The notes below the pieces were generated by a model. That model made no database searches and was not told where the DNA came from. It worked only from the letters and a program-made list of their open reading frames with translations. From Manihot esculenta (taxonomy: Eukaryota > Streptophyta > Magnoliopsida > Malpighiales > Euphorbiaceae), in contig NC_035177.2 of assembly GCF_001659605.2 (NCBI RefSeq), positions 806,611 to 870,610 on the forward strand: a stretch of 64,000 nucleotides of DNA, in the 5' to 3' direction. Positions within the stretch are counted from its first letter, which is position 1, and each line of letters begins with the position of its first letter. Of the stretch, positions 19,836 to 31,592 are shown one piece after another. Both the position numbers and the translations under genes were made by a program.

Positions 19836-22120
19836 TGTAATACCCGGCTAGACTCCGGTATCGGAATTCCTACCGTCCGGTGGAATCTCGGATGTCGGAG
19901 ACCTCTAGAAGGGTAAAACCATGTTTTCATAAAATGTTTTAACGTGTTTTATGGTTTTAAGCAAGATGGAAATGAGTTTTTGCATGAAAACAACCTTGGA
20001 GGAAAACCCAGGTTCGGCCGCCGAACATGCAGGCATTTCGGGTGTGCCTTAGGCCCCCGAAGGCATAAGGGAGGGAAGTCCAGGTTCGGCCACCGAACCT
20101 CAAGTTTGGCCGCAGAACATGGCATGCATACGGAGGCACGTTCAGCCCCCGAACGTGGCCTGGCCAGCCACCTATAAAGGGGTCCCTTAGCCGAAAACGG
20201 GTGAGCTTTTCTCCCCATTTTCAGCCAAGGTGAGCTCTCCGCCGCACCCTCACCGATTTGGAGTTTCTTCCTTCAAATCTTTCAAGATTTTCACAAGTTT
20301 TCGCTTTGTTTTGAAGATTGTGAGCTTTTGAGCAAGTTTTGGAGCTTGGAGGTTCAAGGAGATCTCTCTCTCCCATCTCCGAGCTAGGGTCGTTTTCCTC
20401 TCGATCTTCAAGAGGTAAGGGCCAATCTTGAGCTCACTATATGTTTTTAACAAGTTTTAAGTTGATTCTTGAAGTAGAAATGCATGTGTAGGGTTTTATG
20501 GGTTTATGGGTTTACTGTGCATGTGTGGACAATGTGGCTTGGATATGCATGTTTGATGTGTTGTAGTTGGGGTTTAGGATAGTTTGAAGCCCCTAGGAGC
20601 TTATGTATGTGCTTATGCATGTTTTGGTTGAGTGGAATGCTTGATTGAAGGTTTTGGGAGGCAAATGTGCATGAGGAGCCAAGTTTCTACCCTTCTGGCA
20701 GAAACCAGGTTCGGCAGCCGAAGGACTTTCGGCCGCCGAACCTGCCTGGGAGGCAAGCCTTTCGGCTGCCGAAGCCTGCCCCCGAAAGAGGACTTTCGTC
20801 TCTGGAGGGCAGATTCGGCCGCCGAAAGTGCCGCCGAACATGCATGAGTTTCGCCTCTGTCTGGGAGTTTCGGCCACCGAAGGTGCCGCCGAAGGTGCCG
20901 CCGAACCTGCCTGACTTTCGGCTCTGGAGGGACTTTCGGCCGCCAAACCTGCCGCCGAAAGTGCCCTGTTCAGCCTTCCTTTGCATGTTTTATATGATGG
21001 TTTTGAGGTGTTTTAGGGGGTTTTTGGGGGATATTTTTAGAGTCATGTTCTAGTTGTTTGGTCCCTCATTTGAGTCCACCTGTGTAGGTTCGGACCCGAG
21101 GAACCGAGGACCCCAGCAGTGAGTCAGCTGCTTCAGTCATTGTCAGAGCTAATGAGGTGAGTAAAATAAACCTTTACGTTTAAAGCAAATAAATTATAAA
21201 GTTTTGAGCATGTTCATGCATCATGAATGCCATGCGATATCCTAGATTGTTTGCATTAGAATTCACGAATATATTGCATTGCATTTATAATGTTGATGTG
21301 GATTGGTTATTGGATAATCCCTTAGTCCTCGTATGATGATGATACGGTATGATACGGTATGGAAGTCCAGGTTGTACCCATTCTACGTCCCTGGCACGAT
21401 GTAAGAGAAAGTCCAGGTTGTACCCATTCTACGTCCCTGGCACATTGGAATGTTATGATATGTTATGTTAAGAGAAAGACCGGTTGACCCATTCTACGTC
21501 CCGGCACTTTGGAATGTAGAGGACTATTGGTGACAATACCATCCGTGATGTGATTTGTCTGTGATGTGTTGCATTCCATTATGGCATATGATTTAAATGT
21601 TTTTTTATTATTCTACTCACTGGGCTCTAGTAGCTCACCCCTCTCCCTAATCCCCCAGGTTTGCAGGTACGGGCTAGACAGAGAAGTCAAGATGAATGAA
21701 GTCATGTGTATGTAATAGTTAGATTGTGGACATGATAAATTGTAAATGTTGATATTGAGATTGAGGTTTAGAGATTGTGCTTGACCGAGTTTGTATTATT
21801 ATCCCCTTTGATACATGATCTATAAAATGTTTTATGAGGTTTATGTTCCACCAAGCTTGTGTATGATGAGATGCCCCATTGGAGCATTGGATGAGAGCTC
21901 CAGTGTGGGGTTTATGTTTATGTTTATGTATATGTTTATATGCATGCACAGGTTGAGCTTGGAAAAAGAAAAGAAAAGTTCAAATTTTTATGTATATTGT
22001 TGATCATGTATGGGATTACACAGGTTTTCAGGATGTATGTCAGGCTTGCTACGGGTCCCGGCGGCCTTAAGCCGATCTGGATCCTAGCGCCGGTAGCGGT
22101 CCGATCTTCGGGTCGTTACA
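19836..22120 (+). repeat. 3' LTR of C (2285 bp)
   Basis: Same tips as the B LTR but clearly diverged. TATA box at 20173-20180, palindromes near 20010-20150 and 20707-20950, donor at 20415, mini-exon 21088-21156 followed by GTGAGT, three tandem repeat units at about 21363-21515 and acceptor TTTGCAG near 21667. Confidence 0.93.
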
Positions 22121-22616
22121 CAATCAATGATATCTAAACCATAAACAGGGGACATATCATGGGGATATTTCATAGCATCATAAACATTAAACTTTATTAC
22201 ATCCCCTTCAAATTCCATGGTCAATGTGCCATCATGTACATCTATCTTAGTTCTGGCTGTGCTTAAGAAAGGACGTCCAAGAAAGATGTCTGAAGTAGTG
22301 TTACAATTGTCTTCCTTTGTATCAATCACATAGAAGTCTACTGGGAAGACAAGTTCATCTACTTGCACTAGAACATCTTCTAGAACTCCTTTTGGATACA
22401 CCACAGATCTGTCAGCCAATTGAATTACCACTCTTGTGTCTTTCAATGCACCTGTATTCAAAGAATTACAAATAGCAAGAGGCATAACATTAATGGATGC
22501 ACCTAGATCACACATAGCTTTCTTTATCCCAACATTGCCAATTTTGCAAGAAATAGCAAACATTCATTTATCTTTGCATTTGGTTGGGAGTTCTCTTTTT
22601 ATCACAGCAGTAACAA
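22121..22616 (-). pseudogene. D: aspartic protease segment
   Basis: Minus-strand coding segment between insertions C and F. It contains DLGAS (D at about 22507-22509), NVMPL and FLGRPFLSTART, the pattern of Athila/Tat-type proteases, and ends GLDIID at the C insertion. After C the frame continues as CLSQEIFYMN at 16525. Upstream, after F, it continues into 29725-29853, the end of Gag (PLLDVVKQIPRYVKFL). The segment itself has no stop, but the gene is broken by two insertions and by lesions elsewhere. A protease of this kind would process the Gag-Pol precursor. Confidence 0.85.
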
Positions 22617-25015
22617 TGTAACAGCCCGGAAACCGGTACCCTCTTTGTAACGGCCCAAACTGCTCGGCACTAGGATCCAGATCGGCTTAAGGCCGCCTAG
22701 ACCCGTAGTAAGCCTGCTATGAACTCTGTGTACCTGTTAACATCCCATACATGATCCAACTGGACTACTAACTTTAAAACTTTACTTTAAAACTACCAGA
22801 CTTAACCTTTAAAACACTCTCTGTAGGTCCAATCATATGAACCAATATGCTCAGATATACAAATCTGAACTAGCCCTCAGGCTATCTATAATACACCAGT
22901 GATGCTCTACCAAGTAACCTCCATGCACTATGCGCTCTGCAGCATAGAACCCACTCTGTAAGGGTCAGCATATCATAAGTTAACTTGGCTACCATAGAGT
23001 CACAGGAATCAAACCTGGTCTTTCCTATGCACTGGTCTTGGGTCAAAGGAATGAATCCCTATCTTCCCTCACAGTTATCATTCACTGGGTTTTCGAAACA
23101 CAACATATATTAAGCCTGGTCTGACTCATTTCTCATCAAGAAACTGTAAAACAGGATACATGCATACACTAGGGATTCACATACATTAGACAATAGGCAA
23201 AAGCACATTCTAACTCATTTATACATTAACTGACTAACTATTACATCACTTTTACATATATCTCTTTAGATACATCATGTCCACACTATACTATTACACA
23301 TGCAATCCTGTAGTATAACTCTGTTGCTTCTGCCCTTCCCAGCTACTCTGAACCTGCAAAACTGGGATTAAGGGAAAGGGATGAGCTTCTAAAGCCCAGT
23401 GAGTAGAAACACTGAAAACAGTTCATTCATACACACTATATATGAAAATGCATCACCAAACAAATATCTCAATATATCATGGATTAGACATGACCCCAAA
23501 ACTCCCTCGACGGGCTATTGAAGTCGCCTTGGTCTAATCTCCACTAAGGTAGACATGACCCCAAAAATACCCTCTGTCAATACTGGCCCCCTCCAAAGGA
23601 GCTACACAGGGCATACCAACATGTACTTGCCCAACTGACCTGACACAATGACAGGAGCCGAAGCTTAGGCTATTGGAGTCGCCTGGGTCCACCTAACCTC
23701 TGATCACATAATCAACAATAATATGCAATGCTTCATATTCGTGCTTCTAATGCAATCACCCTAATACATATCATAGCATTCATGATGCATGAACTATGCT
23801 CAAGCATTATGTTTCTTTTAATAAAAGATTAAGTTTAGTTCTACTCACCTCTGCCCCTCAAGCAGAAACCTGACTGACTCTGCAACTGCAACTGCTAATC
23901 CTGACGACCTCCCTGAACTGTCGGGTCCAATCCTACACAAAAGGACTCGATTGAGGTGTCAAACATACTCTTATTAACTCTTAAACATCTTCCCAAAACC
24001 CCTCTAAAACCTCATAGAACAATCACTGAAAACATGCAAAGGAAAAGCTAGGCAGGACACCTTCGGCGGCACCTTCGGCGGCCGAATGTGCAGGACAGAT
24101 CCGAAAGTCCATTCTTTCGGAGGCTACCTTAGGCAGCCGAAACTACCTTCACAAGGGGTTCGGCGGCCGAATCCTCCCTTCGGCGGCCGAACCTGAGTTC
24201 ATCCAGAACTCAGCTTCGTGCACAACCATCTCCTGCCAAGCACCAACACCACTCAATCATGCATACACAACTCCTCAACTTGCATATACTCTGGTATATG
24301 CTCCAAGGGGTCCAAAACTACCTATTAACCCCAACAAAACAGCAACTATAACACATAATCATACTTACATCATTAAAGCATCAAAACTAAGCTTTAAAAC
24401 CTAAACATGCAGCTCTACCCTTAACCATTTGAAAAGCTGGTAAAACTCAGTAAAACAAGCTTAAAGACTTCCCTTACCTTTTGACAACAGAAGAGGAACA
24501 ACCAACTCAGCAACTCCTCTTCCACTATGACCAAACCCTCACTTTTCTCTCTTTTTTCTCCAAAACGTTTAAACCCTTTGCAAATGACCAAACCTTCTGC
24601 ATGAGCTGATTAAAGCTTGCAGATGAGTCAAGGGAGACGTGGCATAACCTCTGCTCATGAGCTGGAGGTGAACACCTGGCCAAACCACGGACTGCGGAGT
24701 GTGCACCACGAACCGACCTCCTCAGCTTCGGCTGCCGAAACTGCATGCAAACCCATGCAACGTTCGGGGGCCGAACATAACCTTCGGGGGCCGAACATTG
24801 AGCACTTTCGGCGGCCGAACTTAACATTCGGGGGCCGAACATGACAGAAACTCCTTTGGCCAATTCTCCACCAAACTCAACTCTTTTCTAACCCAACACT
24901 TAAACACTTAAAAGCATTTTAGAAAACCTTCACTCTTACCCTTCTAGAACCTCTGACATCCCTGAATTCCACCGGACGGTAGGAATTCTGATGTCGGATT
25001 TAGCCGGGTATTACA
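22617..25015 (-). repeat. 3' LTR of F
   Basis: 2399 bp, on the + strand TGTAACAGCC to GGGTATTACA. It is a distinct LTR subfamily: palindromes in the form TTCGGCGGCCGAA near 24060-24190 and 24770-24840, donor at 24477, mini-exon 23849-23932. Exact offset to the other LTR is 4709. Confidence 0.93.
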
Positions 25016-26426
25016 ATCTTCCCCCCTTATAAAACATTCGTCCTCGAATGTTAAAAACAAACAAACAAGAACAAACAAGATCTAAACTCCACAGCTTTCA
25101 CTGCGCTACGCTGATCCTTATTCCTCTTGTTTCTTCATCTTTTCCAAACTCGCAAAAAAAAAAAAAAAAAAAAAAAAAATACTCCACACTCGGATTACAC
25201 TAAAACCAGCATCACTCTTATCAGAACAGCTAAAAGATCATCAATCCTACCTAGGATAACTTGGCACTTGCGTACCAACTTAACCTCACTGGTTTACTGT
25301 AAACCCTTAAGGATTCATCTTTCGTTTCCCACACCAACAGGGCATAAACCAGGGTGAAGTACTAAGTCAGATAAAACCTTAACTACCAAGCCTCTGTTTC
25401 ACTATTCTGATAACTCTTAGCTCTCTCTGCAGGTGCCATTCTGTAGAGGAAAGAAAGGAAACAATGGTTCTGCGTCCAGATACCATTCGCATTCCAACTC
25501 TACCTCCCTGACAGATGGTAAACCTGACAGCCTATCTGGGAAACATCTAGAACGCACTAGAAAAGGGTACTGAGGCTGATTCCCTGTCCTGACAAACTTA
25601 CTCACACGAGTTAAACCAACCCTCTGATAACCTTTCCTGCATACCCGTGAGCCTGTAGGGCTGACATCAACTTCTAGGCAGCTATACTCTGTCCCCCTAA
25701 AAGGACTACTCTGATCCATCTTCCACTATAAACTCTCCTACCTTGTCTCTGCGGACACAGGTAGTACCAGGAGTAATGCATCAATCCGCCCTAGAATGAC
25801 ATCACACAGTCAAATCTAGAACCATAAGGTCAGCTGGATCGCATCTACTCACCACTAACTCTGAACTGAACTAACTGACTCTGCATCAGATGGATCACAC
25901 TCTCAGGTCCACTGACCCAAGGAAAACACTCTAAGCCCAGCATCAAACCCAATCCTATCAACGGCTCACAACAACAAGGAAAGCGAAACACTGGGTTCCA
26001 AAACAACTAACGTACACATCTGAGCACTTCTAAGTGAACGTATCTGACGTCACTGTGCTTCATGTGTTAGCCTCTACTATGTGAGGTTAAAGATCCAAGC
26101 TAAAGCAAATGGAACTTCCCTCGGGAATCTACGGAAAAAGCTAACCCTTTTTCTCTGCCTCAACTACCATCCATTCCCAGACAACTCTAACCTTTTTACT
26201 CTGACCTATCACTTGCCCTTAGTTTTCTATCTCTTGTTCTGTTTTCTACTTTCTCTTGTTTACTTTACTCTTTTTACTCTTTTGTAAGAAAATCATTCTC
26301 ACTATACCTGAGGTTAGAGACACTTGAAACATTAATTCTCTCTTTTTCCCTCTTTTCTGAAATTCTATCTCTTTCACTTTTTATTCTGACCATGTAACTC
26401 TATTACATTCTGTACGTTCAATCCTA
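25016..26426 (-). other. F interior: decayed protease/RT-proximal remnants
   Basis: No open frame. Scattered matches to the chromoviral protease region remain: 25880-25985 resembles the segment around DPGASHSFI in G and H, and 25417-25719 (minus) contains FPDRLSGLP and PREVELE-like strings resembling [18 protein letters not shown] run of 26 A lies at 25154-25179. The rest is T/C-rich and unrecognised. Confidence 0.6.
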
Positions 26427-27008
26427 CTAGGATCCACAAAACAAGACAGATATCACAATTCTCCAAAAGAGCATACCTGGCAGCACTGGTTCTAATGGGG
26501 CTATTCCCTGCTGAACTTTTCTACCTGAAAAAGACCGCTGGGACCGAACCATCCAAGGCATCATACGACACTCACGAATCACATGCCCCTCTTGTCCACA
26601 CCTATAACAAACTGTGGTTCCTGCCAGACAAACTCCCTTATGCAATCTACCACACCGCAAACACTGTGGCTTGCCTATACCAGAACTTGGACCAGCACCG
26701 CTATTCCCTAACTCTCTTTTTCTTGACCCTTTTAAACCCTTAACCTTTTTCTTTGTAGCTTTCCCCCACGTTGCTCCTTTCCAGGTAGCTGTACTCCAGG
26801 TGGAGGGTTCATTCTCTCCTATCCTAGAATCCTTGGTCTGATCACCTGTTACAGACTCATCCATATTTACTTGTACACCTACCTCCTTTCTTTGCACATC
26901 TACTTCTATCTCTCTCTTGTTTTCTGATTCGAGCTGTAGTCCTACTCTAGTATCAGCAAAAGATCCCTCAGATGGATCTGATTCCACAGGTTGACTAACA
27001 CTCCTCAT
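26427..27008 (-). CDS. Short Gag-like ORF of F with CCHC knuckle
   Basis: A 193-codon ORF starting ATG at 27008, after a conserved TGTTTCTCAG site. The N-terminal half is acidic and rich in Glu, Asp and Val and has no match to the Gag core of B. The C-terminal half is Gag-like: a Lys/Arg stretch, CLRCGRLHKGVC, then CYRCGQEGHVIREC, a canonical CCHC zinc knuckle (about residues 133-146). It could make a small nucleic-acid-binding protein that helps packaging of the element's own RNA; that is inference. The usual Gag core (about 140 residues) is missing. As the only open frame in a recently moved element it may be kept by selection or simply be young. Confidence 0.6.
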   Translation of the reverse strand: MRSVSQPVESDPSEGSFADTRVGLQLESENKREIEVDVQRKEVGVQVNMDESVTGDQTKDSRIGENEPSTWSTATWKGATWGKATKKKVKGLKGSRKRELGNSGAGPSSGIGKPQCLRCGRLHKGVCLAGTTVCYRCGQEGHVIRECRMMPWMVRSQRSFSGRKVQQGIAPLEPVLPGMLFWRIVISVLFCGS

Positions 27009-27311
27009 CTTAACACTCAGCTAGCTCTCCTGAGAAACAGCACAGAAGAACAAACATTAGCAAACATAGAGTTCATATGAAACACATGAACTTACAATAT
27101 ATACATGCATACATACATAACATCAATACACATGTTTATAGTCATAGGCATTTCACATCAGCATGCAACCAAACTTAACATCGTAACCTAGTGGACATGA
27201 TTTTACTTAATATGCTTTGCCTGACTATAACTCTATACCAACCTCTTTCCGATGTGGGATCTCTAATCCTTGAACAAACATGCTCACACACCGTACTTTT
27301 GAGGCACCTAT

Positions 27312-27323
27312 GCTCTGATACCA
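27312..27323 (-). other. Primer-binding site of F
   Basis: On the minus strand TGGTATCAGAGC, two bases inside the 5' LTR (27326). Matches initiator Met tRNA. Confidence 0.88.
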
Positions 27324-27325
27324 AC

Positions 27326-29724
27326 TGTAACAGCCCGGAAACCGGTACCCTCTTTGTAACGGCCCAAACTGCTCGGCACTAGGATCCAGATCGGCTTAAG
27401 GCCGCCTAGACCCGTAGTAAGCCTGCTATGAACTCTGTGTACCTGTTAACATCCCATACATGATCCAACTGGACTACTAACTTTAAAACTTTACTTTAAA
27501 ACTACCAGACTTAACCTTTAAAACACTCTCTGTAGGTCCAATCATATGAACCAATATGCTCAGATATACAAATCTGAACTAGCCCTCAGGCTATCTATAA
27601 TACACCAGTGATGCTCTACCAAGTAACCTCCATGCACTATGCGCTCTGCAGCATAGAACCCACTCTGTAAGGGTCAGCATATCATAAGTTAACTTGGCTA
27701 CCATAGAGTCACAGGAATCAAACCTGGTCTTTCCTATGCACTGGTCTTGGGTCAAAGGAATGAATCCCTATCTTCCCTCACAGTTATCATTCACTGGGTT
27801 TTCGAAACACAACATATATTAAGCCTGGTCTGACTCATTTCTCATCAAGAAACTGTAAAACAGGATACATGCATACACTAGGGATTCACATACATTAGAC
27901 AATAGGCAAAAGCACATTCTAACTCATTTATACATTAACTGACTAACTATTACATCACTTTTACATATATCTCTTTAGATACATCATGTCCACACTATAC
28001 TATTACACATGCAATCCTGTAGTATAACTCTGTTGCTTCTGCCCTTCCCAGCTACTCTGAACCTGCAAAACTGGGATTAAGGGAAAGGGATGAGCTTCTA
28101 AAGCCCAGTGAGTAGAAACACTGAAAACAGTTCATTCATACACACTATATATGAAAATGCATCACCAAACAAATATCTCAATATATCATGGATTAGACAT
28201 GACCCCAAAACTCCCTCGACGGGCTATTGAAGTCGCCTTGGTCTAATCTCCACTAAGGTAGACATGACCCCAAAAATACCCTCTGTCAATACTGGCCCCC
28301 TCCAAAGGAGCTACACAGGGCATACCAACATGTACTTGCCCAACTGACCTGACACAATGACAGGAGCCGAAGCTTAGGCTATTGGAGTCGCCTGGGTCCA
28401 CCTAACCTCTGATCACATAATCAACAATAATATGCAATGCTTCATATTCGTGCTTCTAATGCAATCACCCTAATACATATCATAGCATTCATGATGCATG
28501 AACTATGCTCAAGCATTATGTTTCTTTTAATAAAAGATTAAGTTTAGTTCTACTCACCTCTGCCCCTCAAGCAGAAACCTGACTGACTCTGCAACTGCAA
28601 CTGCTAATCCTGACGACCTCCCTGAACTGTCGGGTCCAATCCTACACAAAAGGACTCGATTGAGGTGTCAAACATACTCTTATTAACTCTTAAACATCTT
28701 CCCAAAACCCCTCTAAAACCTCATAGAACAATCACTGAAAACATGCAAAGGAAAAGCTAGGCAGGACACCTTCGGCGGCACCTTCGGCGGCCGAATGTGC
28801 AGGACAGATCCGAAAGTCCATTCTTTCGGAGGCTACCTTAGGCAGCCGAAACTACCTTCACAAGGGGTTCGGCGGCCGAATCCTCCCTTCGGCGGCCGAA
28901 CCTGAGTTCATCCAGAACTCAGCTTCGTGCACAACCATCTCCTGCCAAGCACCAACACCACTCAATCATGCATACACAACTCCTCAACTTGCATATACTC
29001 TGGTATATGCTCCAAGGGGTCCAAAACTACCTATTAACCCCAACAAAACAGCAACTATAACACATAATCATACTTACATCATTAAAGCATCAAAACTAAG
29101 CTTTAAAACCTAAACATGCAGCTCTACCCTTAACCATTTGAAAAGCTGGTAAAACTCAGTAAAACAAGCTTAAAGACTTCCCTTACCTTTTGACAACAGA
29201 AGAGGAACAACCAACTCAGCAACTCCTCTTCCACTATGACCAAACCCTCACTTTTCTCTCTTTTTTCTCCAAAACGTTTAAACCCTTTGCAAATGACCAA
29301 ACCTTCTGCATGAGCTGATTAAAGCTTGCAGATGAGTCAAGGGAGACGTGGCATAACCTCTGCTCATGAGCTGGAGGTGAACACCTGGCCAAACCACGGA
29401 CTGCGGAGTGTGCACCACGAACCGACCTCCTCAGCTTCGGCTGCCGAAACTGCATGCAAACCCATGCAACGTTCGGGGGCCGAACATAACCTTCGGGGGC
29501 CGAACATTGAGCACTTTCGGCGGCCGAACTTAACATTCGGGGGCCGAACATGACAGAAACTCCTTTGGCCAATTCTCCACCAAACTCAACTCTTTTCTAA
29601 CCCAACACTTAAACACTTAAAAGCATTTTAGAAAACCTTCACTCTTACCCTTCTAGAACCTCTGACATCCCTGAATTCCACCGGACGGTAGGAATTCTGA
29701 TGTCGGATTTAGCCGGGTATTACA
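27326..29724 (-). repeat. 5' LTR of F
   Basis: 2399 bp, apparently identical to 22617-25015 in line-by-line reading; translated shadow ORFs in both are identical. Confidence 0.93.
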
Positions 29725-30651
29725 AACAACCTCACCTACACTTACTTTTTCTCTTTCAGCAAGCTTCCTTCTGTTAGTACATAGTTCTTTCAGAAATTTT
29801 ACGTATCTGGGAATCTGTTTCACAACATCTAGCAGAGGTATATTGATTTCCACTTTCCTGAAGGTCTCAAGGATCTCTTTTTCTTCTTTTTCTTTTTGTG
29901 TCCTTTCAAATATTTTTGGAAAAGGAGGTGGAATTTTGAAACTTACCTATTAATTTTCATTTGGTTGTTGAACCAATTTGGCTTGCTCATTCGGCTTGGA
30001 GAGGTGGTGCGTTGGTTGGTCTTCTGAAACACCTTGTTCTTGCGCCCTTGGCTTTTCTTCATCAGATTTGGCATCTTGGAGCTCTTTCCCACTTCTTAAT
30101 GTGATAGCACTCACATTCTGTCTAGGATTAGTTTCAGTTTGGGAAGGTAGCTTACCTTAGGATTCAAGCTTGCTCATGGATGTGGCCATCTGTCCCATCT
30201 GTTGTTGGAGTGTTTGCACAAAGTTTGCCAATGTCTCAATCATCTTTTCAAGGTGCTGGTTGGAACTTGGAGGTGCTGGTTGGGCTTGATTTCTTTGATA
30301 GTTCTGATAGTTCTAGTTGTTGTTAGCCCTTCCATAGCTGAAATTCGGGTGGTCTCTCCAACATGAGTTGTAGGTGTTAGAATATGGATCAGATTTAGGC
30401 TGGCTGTTGAATCCTCCAATGTCATTCACTTGCTGGCTATCTTCTTGGAGAGTAGGACATTGATCAGTTGGGTGTCCTACGTATGCACAAATCCCATATG
30501 GCCGAGGTGGCTGGGATGGTTGAGCCTGTTGAGCTTGACCTATGATAAAATTTTTCATAACAGAGGTCAGTTCAGAAAGCTGAGAGGAAATAGTAGATGT
30601 ACTTACCTCATTGGCTCCTCTCTGCAGTTGCTTTTCTTCTCCATATTGCCT
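29725..30651 (-). pseudogene. D: C-terminal Gag region, broken
   Basis: Fragments in order on the minus strand: a half zinc knuckle with CAYVGHPTDQCP and Gln/Pro-rich flanks (30313-30558), a degenerate linker, and INIPLLDVVKQIPRYVKFLKEL (29725-29853), a motif typical of the Gag-protease junction of Athila/Tat-type elements. Several stops interrupt it. Element F lies between this end and the protease segment. Confidence 0.78.
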
Positions 30652-31541
30652 TCATAAGGCTGCAAGTATTGAGATCAACTCTCTCATTTCCCTAGGTGTC
30701 TTATCTGCAATGGAACCTCCACATGCTACATCAATGAATCTCCTTTCAGATGGTAGCAAACCTCCATAGAAGAATTCTATGAGTGACTTGTCTGAGATAT
30801 CATGTTGAGGACAACCTGTACATAATCTTTTAAACCTGTCCCAATAGTCATATAAATCCTCAAATTGTTTTTGCCTAATGCTACTGATCTCTCTTCTTAT
30901 GCCAATGGCTTTAGAAGTTGGGAAGTATTTATTCAGAAAGGCTATTACCATATCATCCCAAGAAGTGATAGATCCAGGTGGTAAATAAAATAACCAATCT
31001 TTAGTATAATCATCAAGTGAAAAAGGAAAAACTCTCAATTTAACATGTTCTTCAGTTATGCTTTGCGGCCTCATGGATAAACAGACAATGTTAAATTCTT
31101 TTAAGTGTTTGTGTGGATTTTCATGCTCTAAACCTCTAAACTTAGGGAGCAGATAAATCAAACCTGTTTTGAGTTTAAAGGGAACTGTCAGAGGTGGATA
31201 AATGATGCAAATAGGTGCTTGATCACCTATAAGGGCTGCCAACTCTCTCATGGTTCTTTCTCTTGGTATTGGTGCCCTTATGGTTGGATTTTCTTGTATT
31301 ATTTCATCATGGACAGCATGTTCATTATGGACAGCAGGTTGTGCCACGTTTTCAGCCATCTCCACAGCTTGTTGGTGAGTTTCAGAGGCTTCAGAAGCCT
31401 GATCTGCGATGGGGTGCTCTTCGTGGGCGATTTGGCTTCAGCTGTCTCCCAAAGCCGAGTTGCTTGCTTTCCTAATCTCCTGATTCTGCGCTCAATTTAT
31501 GGATCGTAAGGCAGAGTTTTCTTGTGTCCAGATCTGGTCAT
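30652..31541 (-). pseudogene. D: Gag N-terminal and core region
   Basis: The probable original start is ATG at 31541 (MTRSGHKKTLPYDP), followed at once by a stop (TAA where related elements usually have Glu) and a frameshift. From 31365 a frame is open for 237 codons to 30652. It contains the Gag core with FRGLEHENPHKHLKEF, FPFSLDDYTKDWLFYLPPGS and FLNKYFP, the conserved pattern of Athila/Tat-type Gag. The protein would form the particle shell. D is old: the reading frame is broken at the very start and again downstream. Confidence 0.85.
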
Positions 31542-31569
31542 GAAAGAAAAAAAAATCAGTTAAATCAAT

Positions 31570-31587
31570 TCCCCGGCAATGGCGCCA
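31570..31587 (-). other. Primer-binding site of D, Asp tRNA
   Basis: On the minus strand TGGCGCCATTGCCGGGGA, five bases inside the 5' LTR. It differs by one base from the site of E and from the complement of the 3' end of plant Asp tRNA, the primer typical for Athila-type elements. Confidence 0.85.
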
Positions 31588-31592
31588 ATTTT

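Larger units (their letters stand above)
16526..22120 (+). mobile_element. Chromovirus copy C with unequal LTRs, inserted in D
   Basis: CAATC flanks the element on both sides (16521-16525 and 22121-22125), and removing it rejoins the D frame. The 5' LTR is only 254 bp, the 3' LTR 2285 bp; the short one corresponds base for base in length to the last 254 bp of the long one (21867-22120), with about four substitutions. The internal region keeps primer site, gag, part of protease, integrase and polypurine tract but has lost RT and RNase H. Confidence 0.9.
22617..29724 (-). mobile_element. Non-autonomous chromoviral element F, inserted in D
   Basis: AACAA flanks both sides (22612-22616 and 25 bases written as 29725-29729 on the right, same five letters). 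Two 2399-bp LTRs in minus orientation surround a 2310-bp interior with a Met-tRNA primer site, a short gag-like ORF and decayed protease-region sequence. There is no RT, RNase H or integrase. The LTRs look identical over all lines compared, so the insertion is recent and its enzymes came from another element. Confidence 0.92.

Noticed and set aside
25127..25357. Lysine-rich ORF across the A run as a gene, or the A run as the tail of a processed copy
   Set aside because: No related protein or target duplication around it; it lies inside the interior of F.
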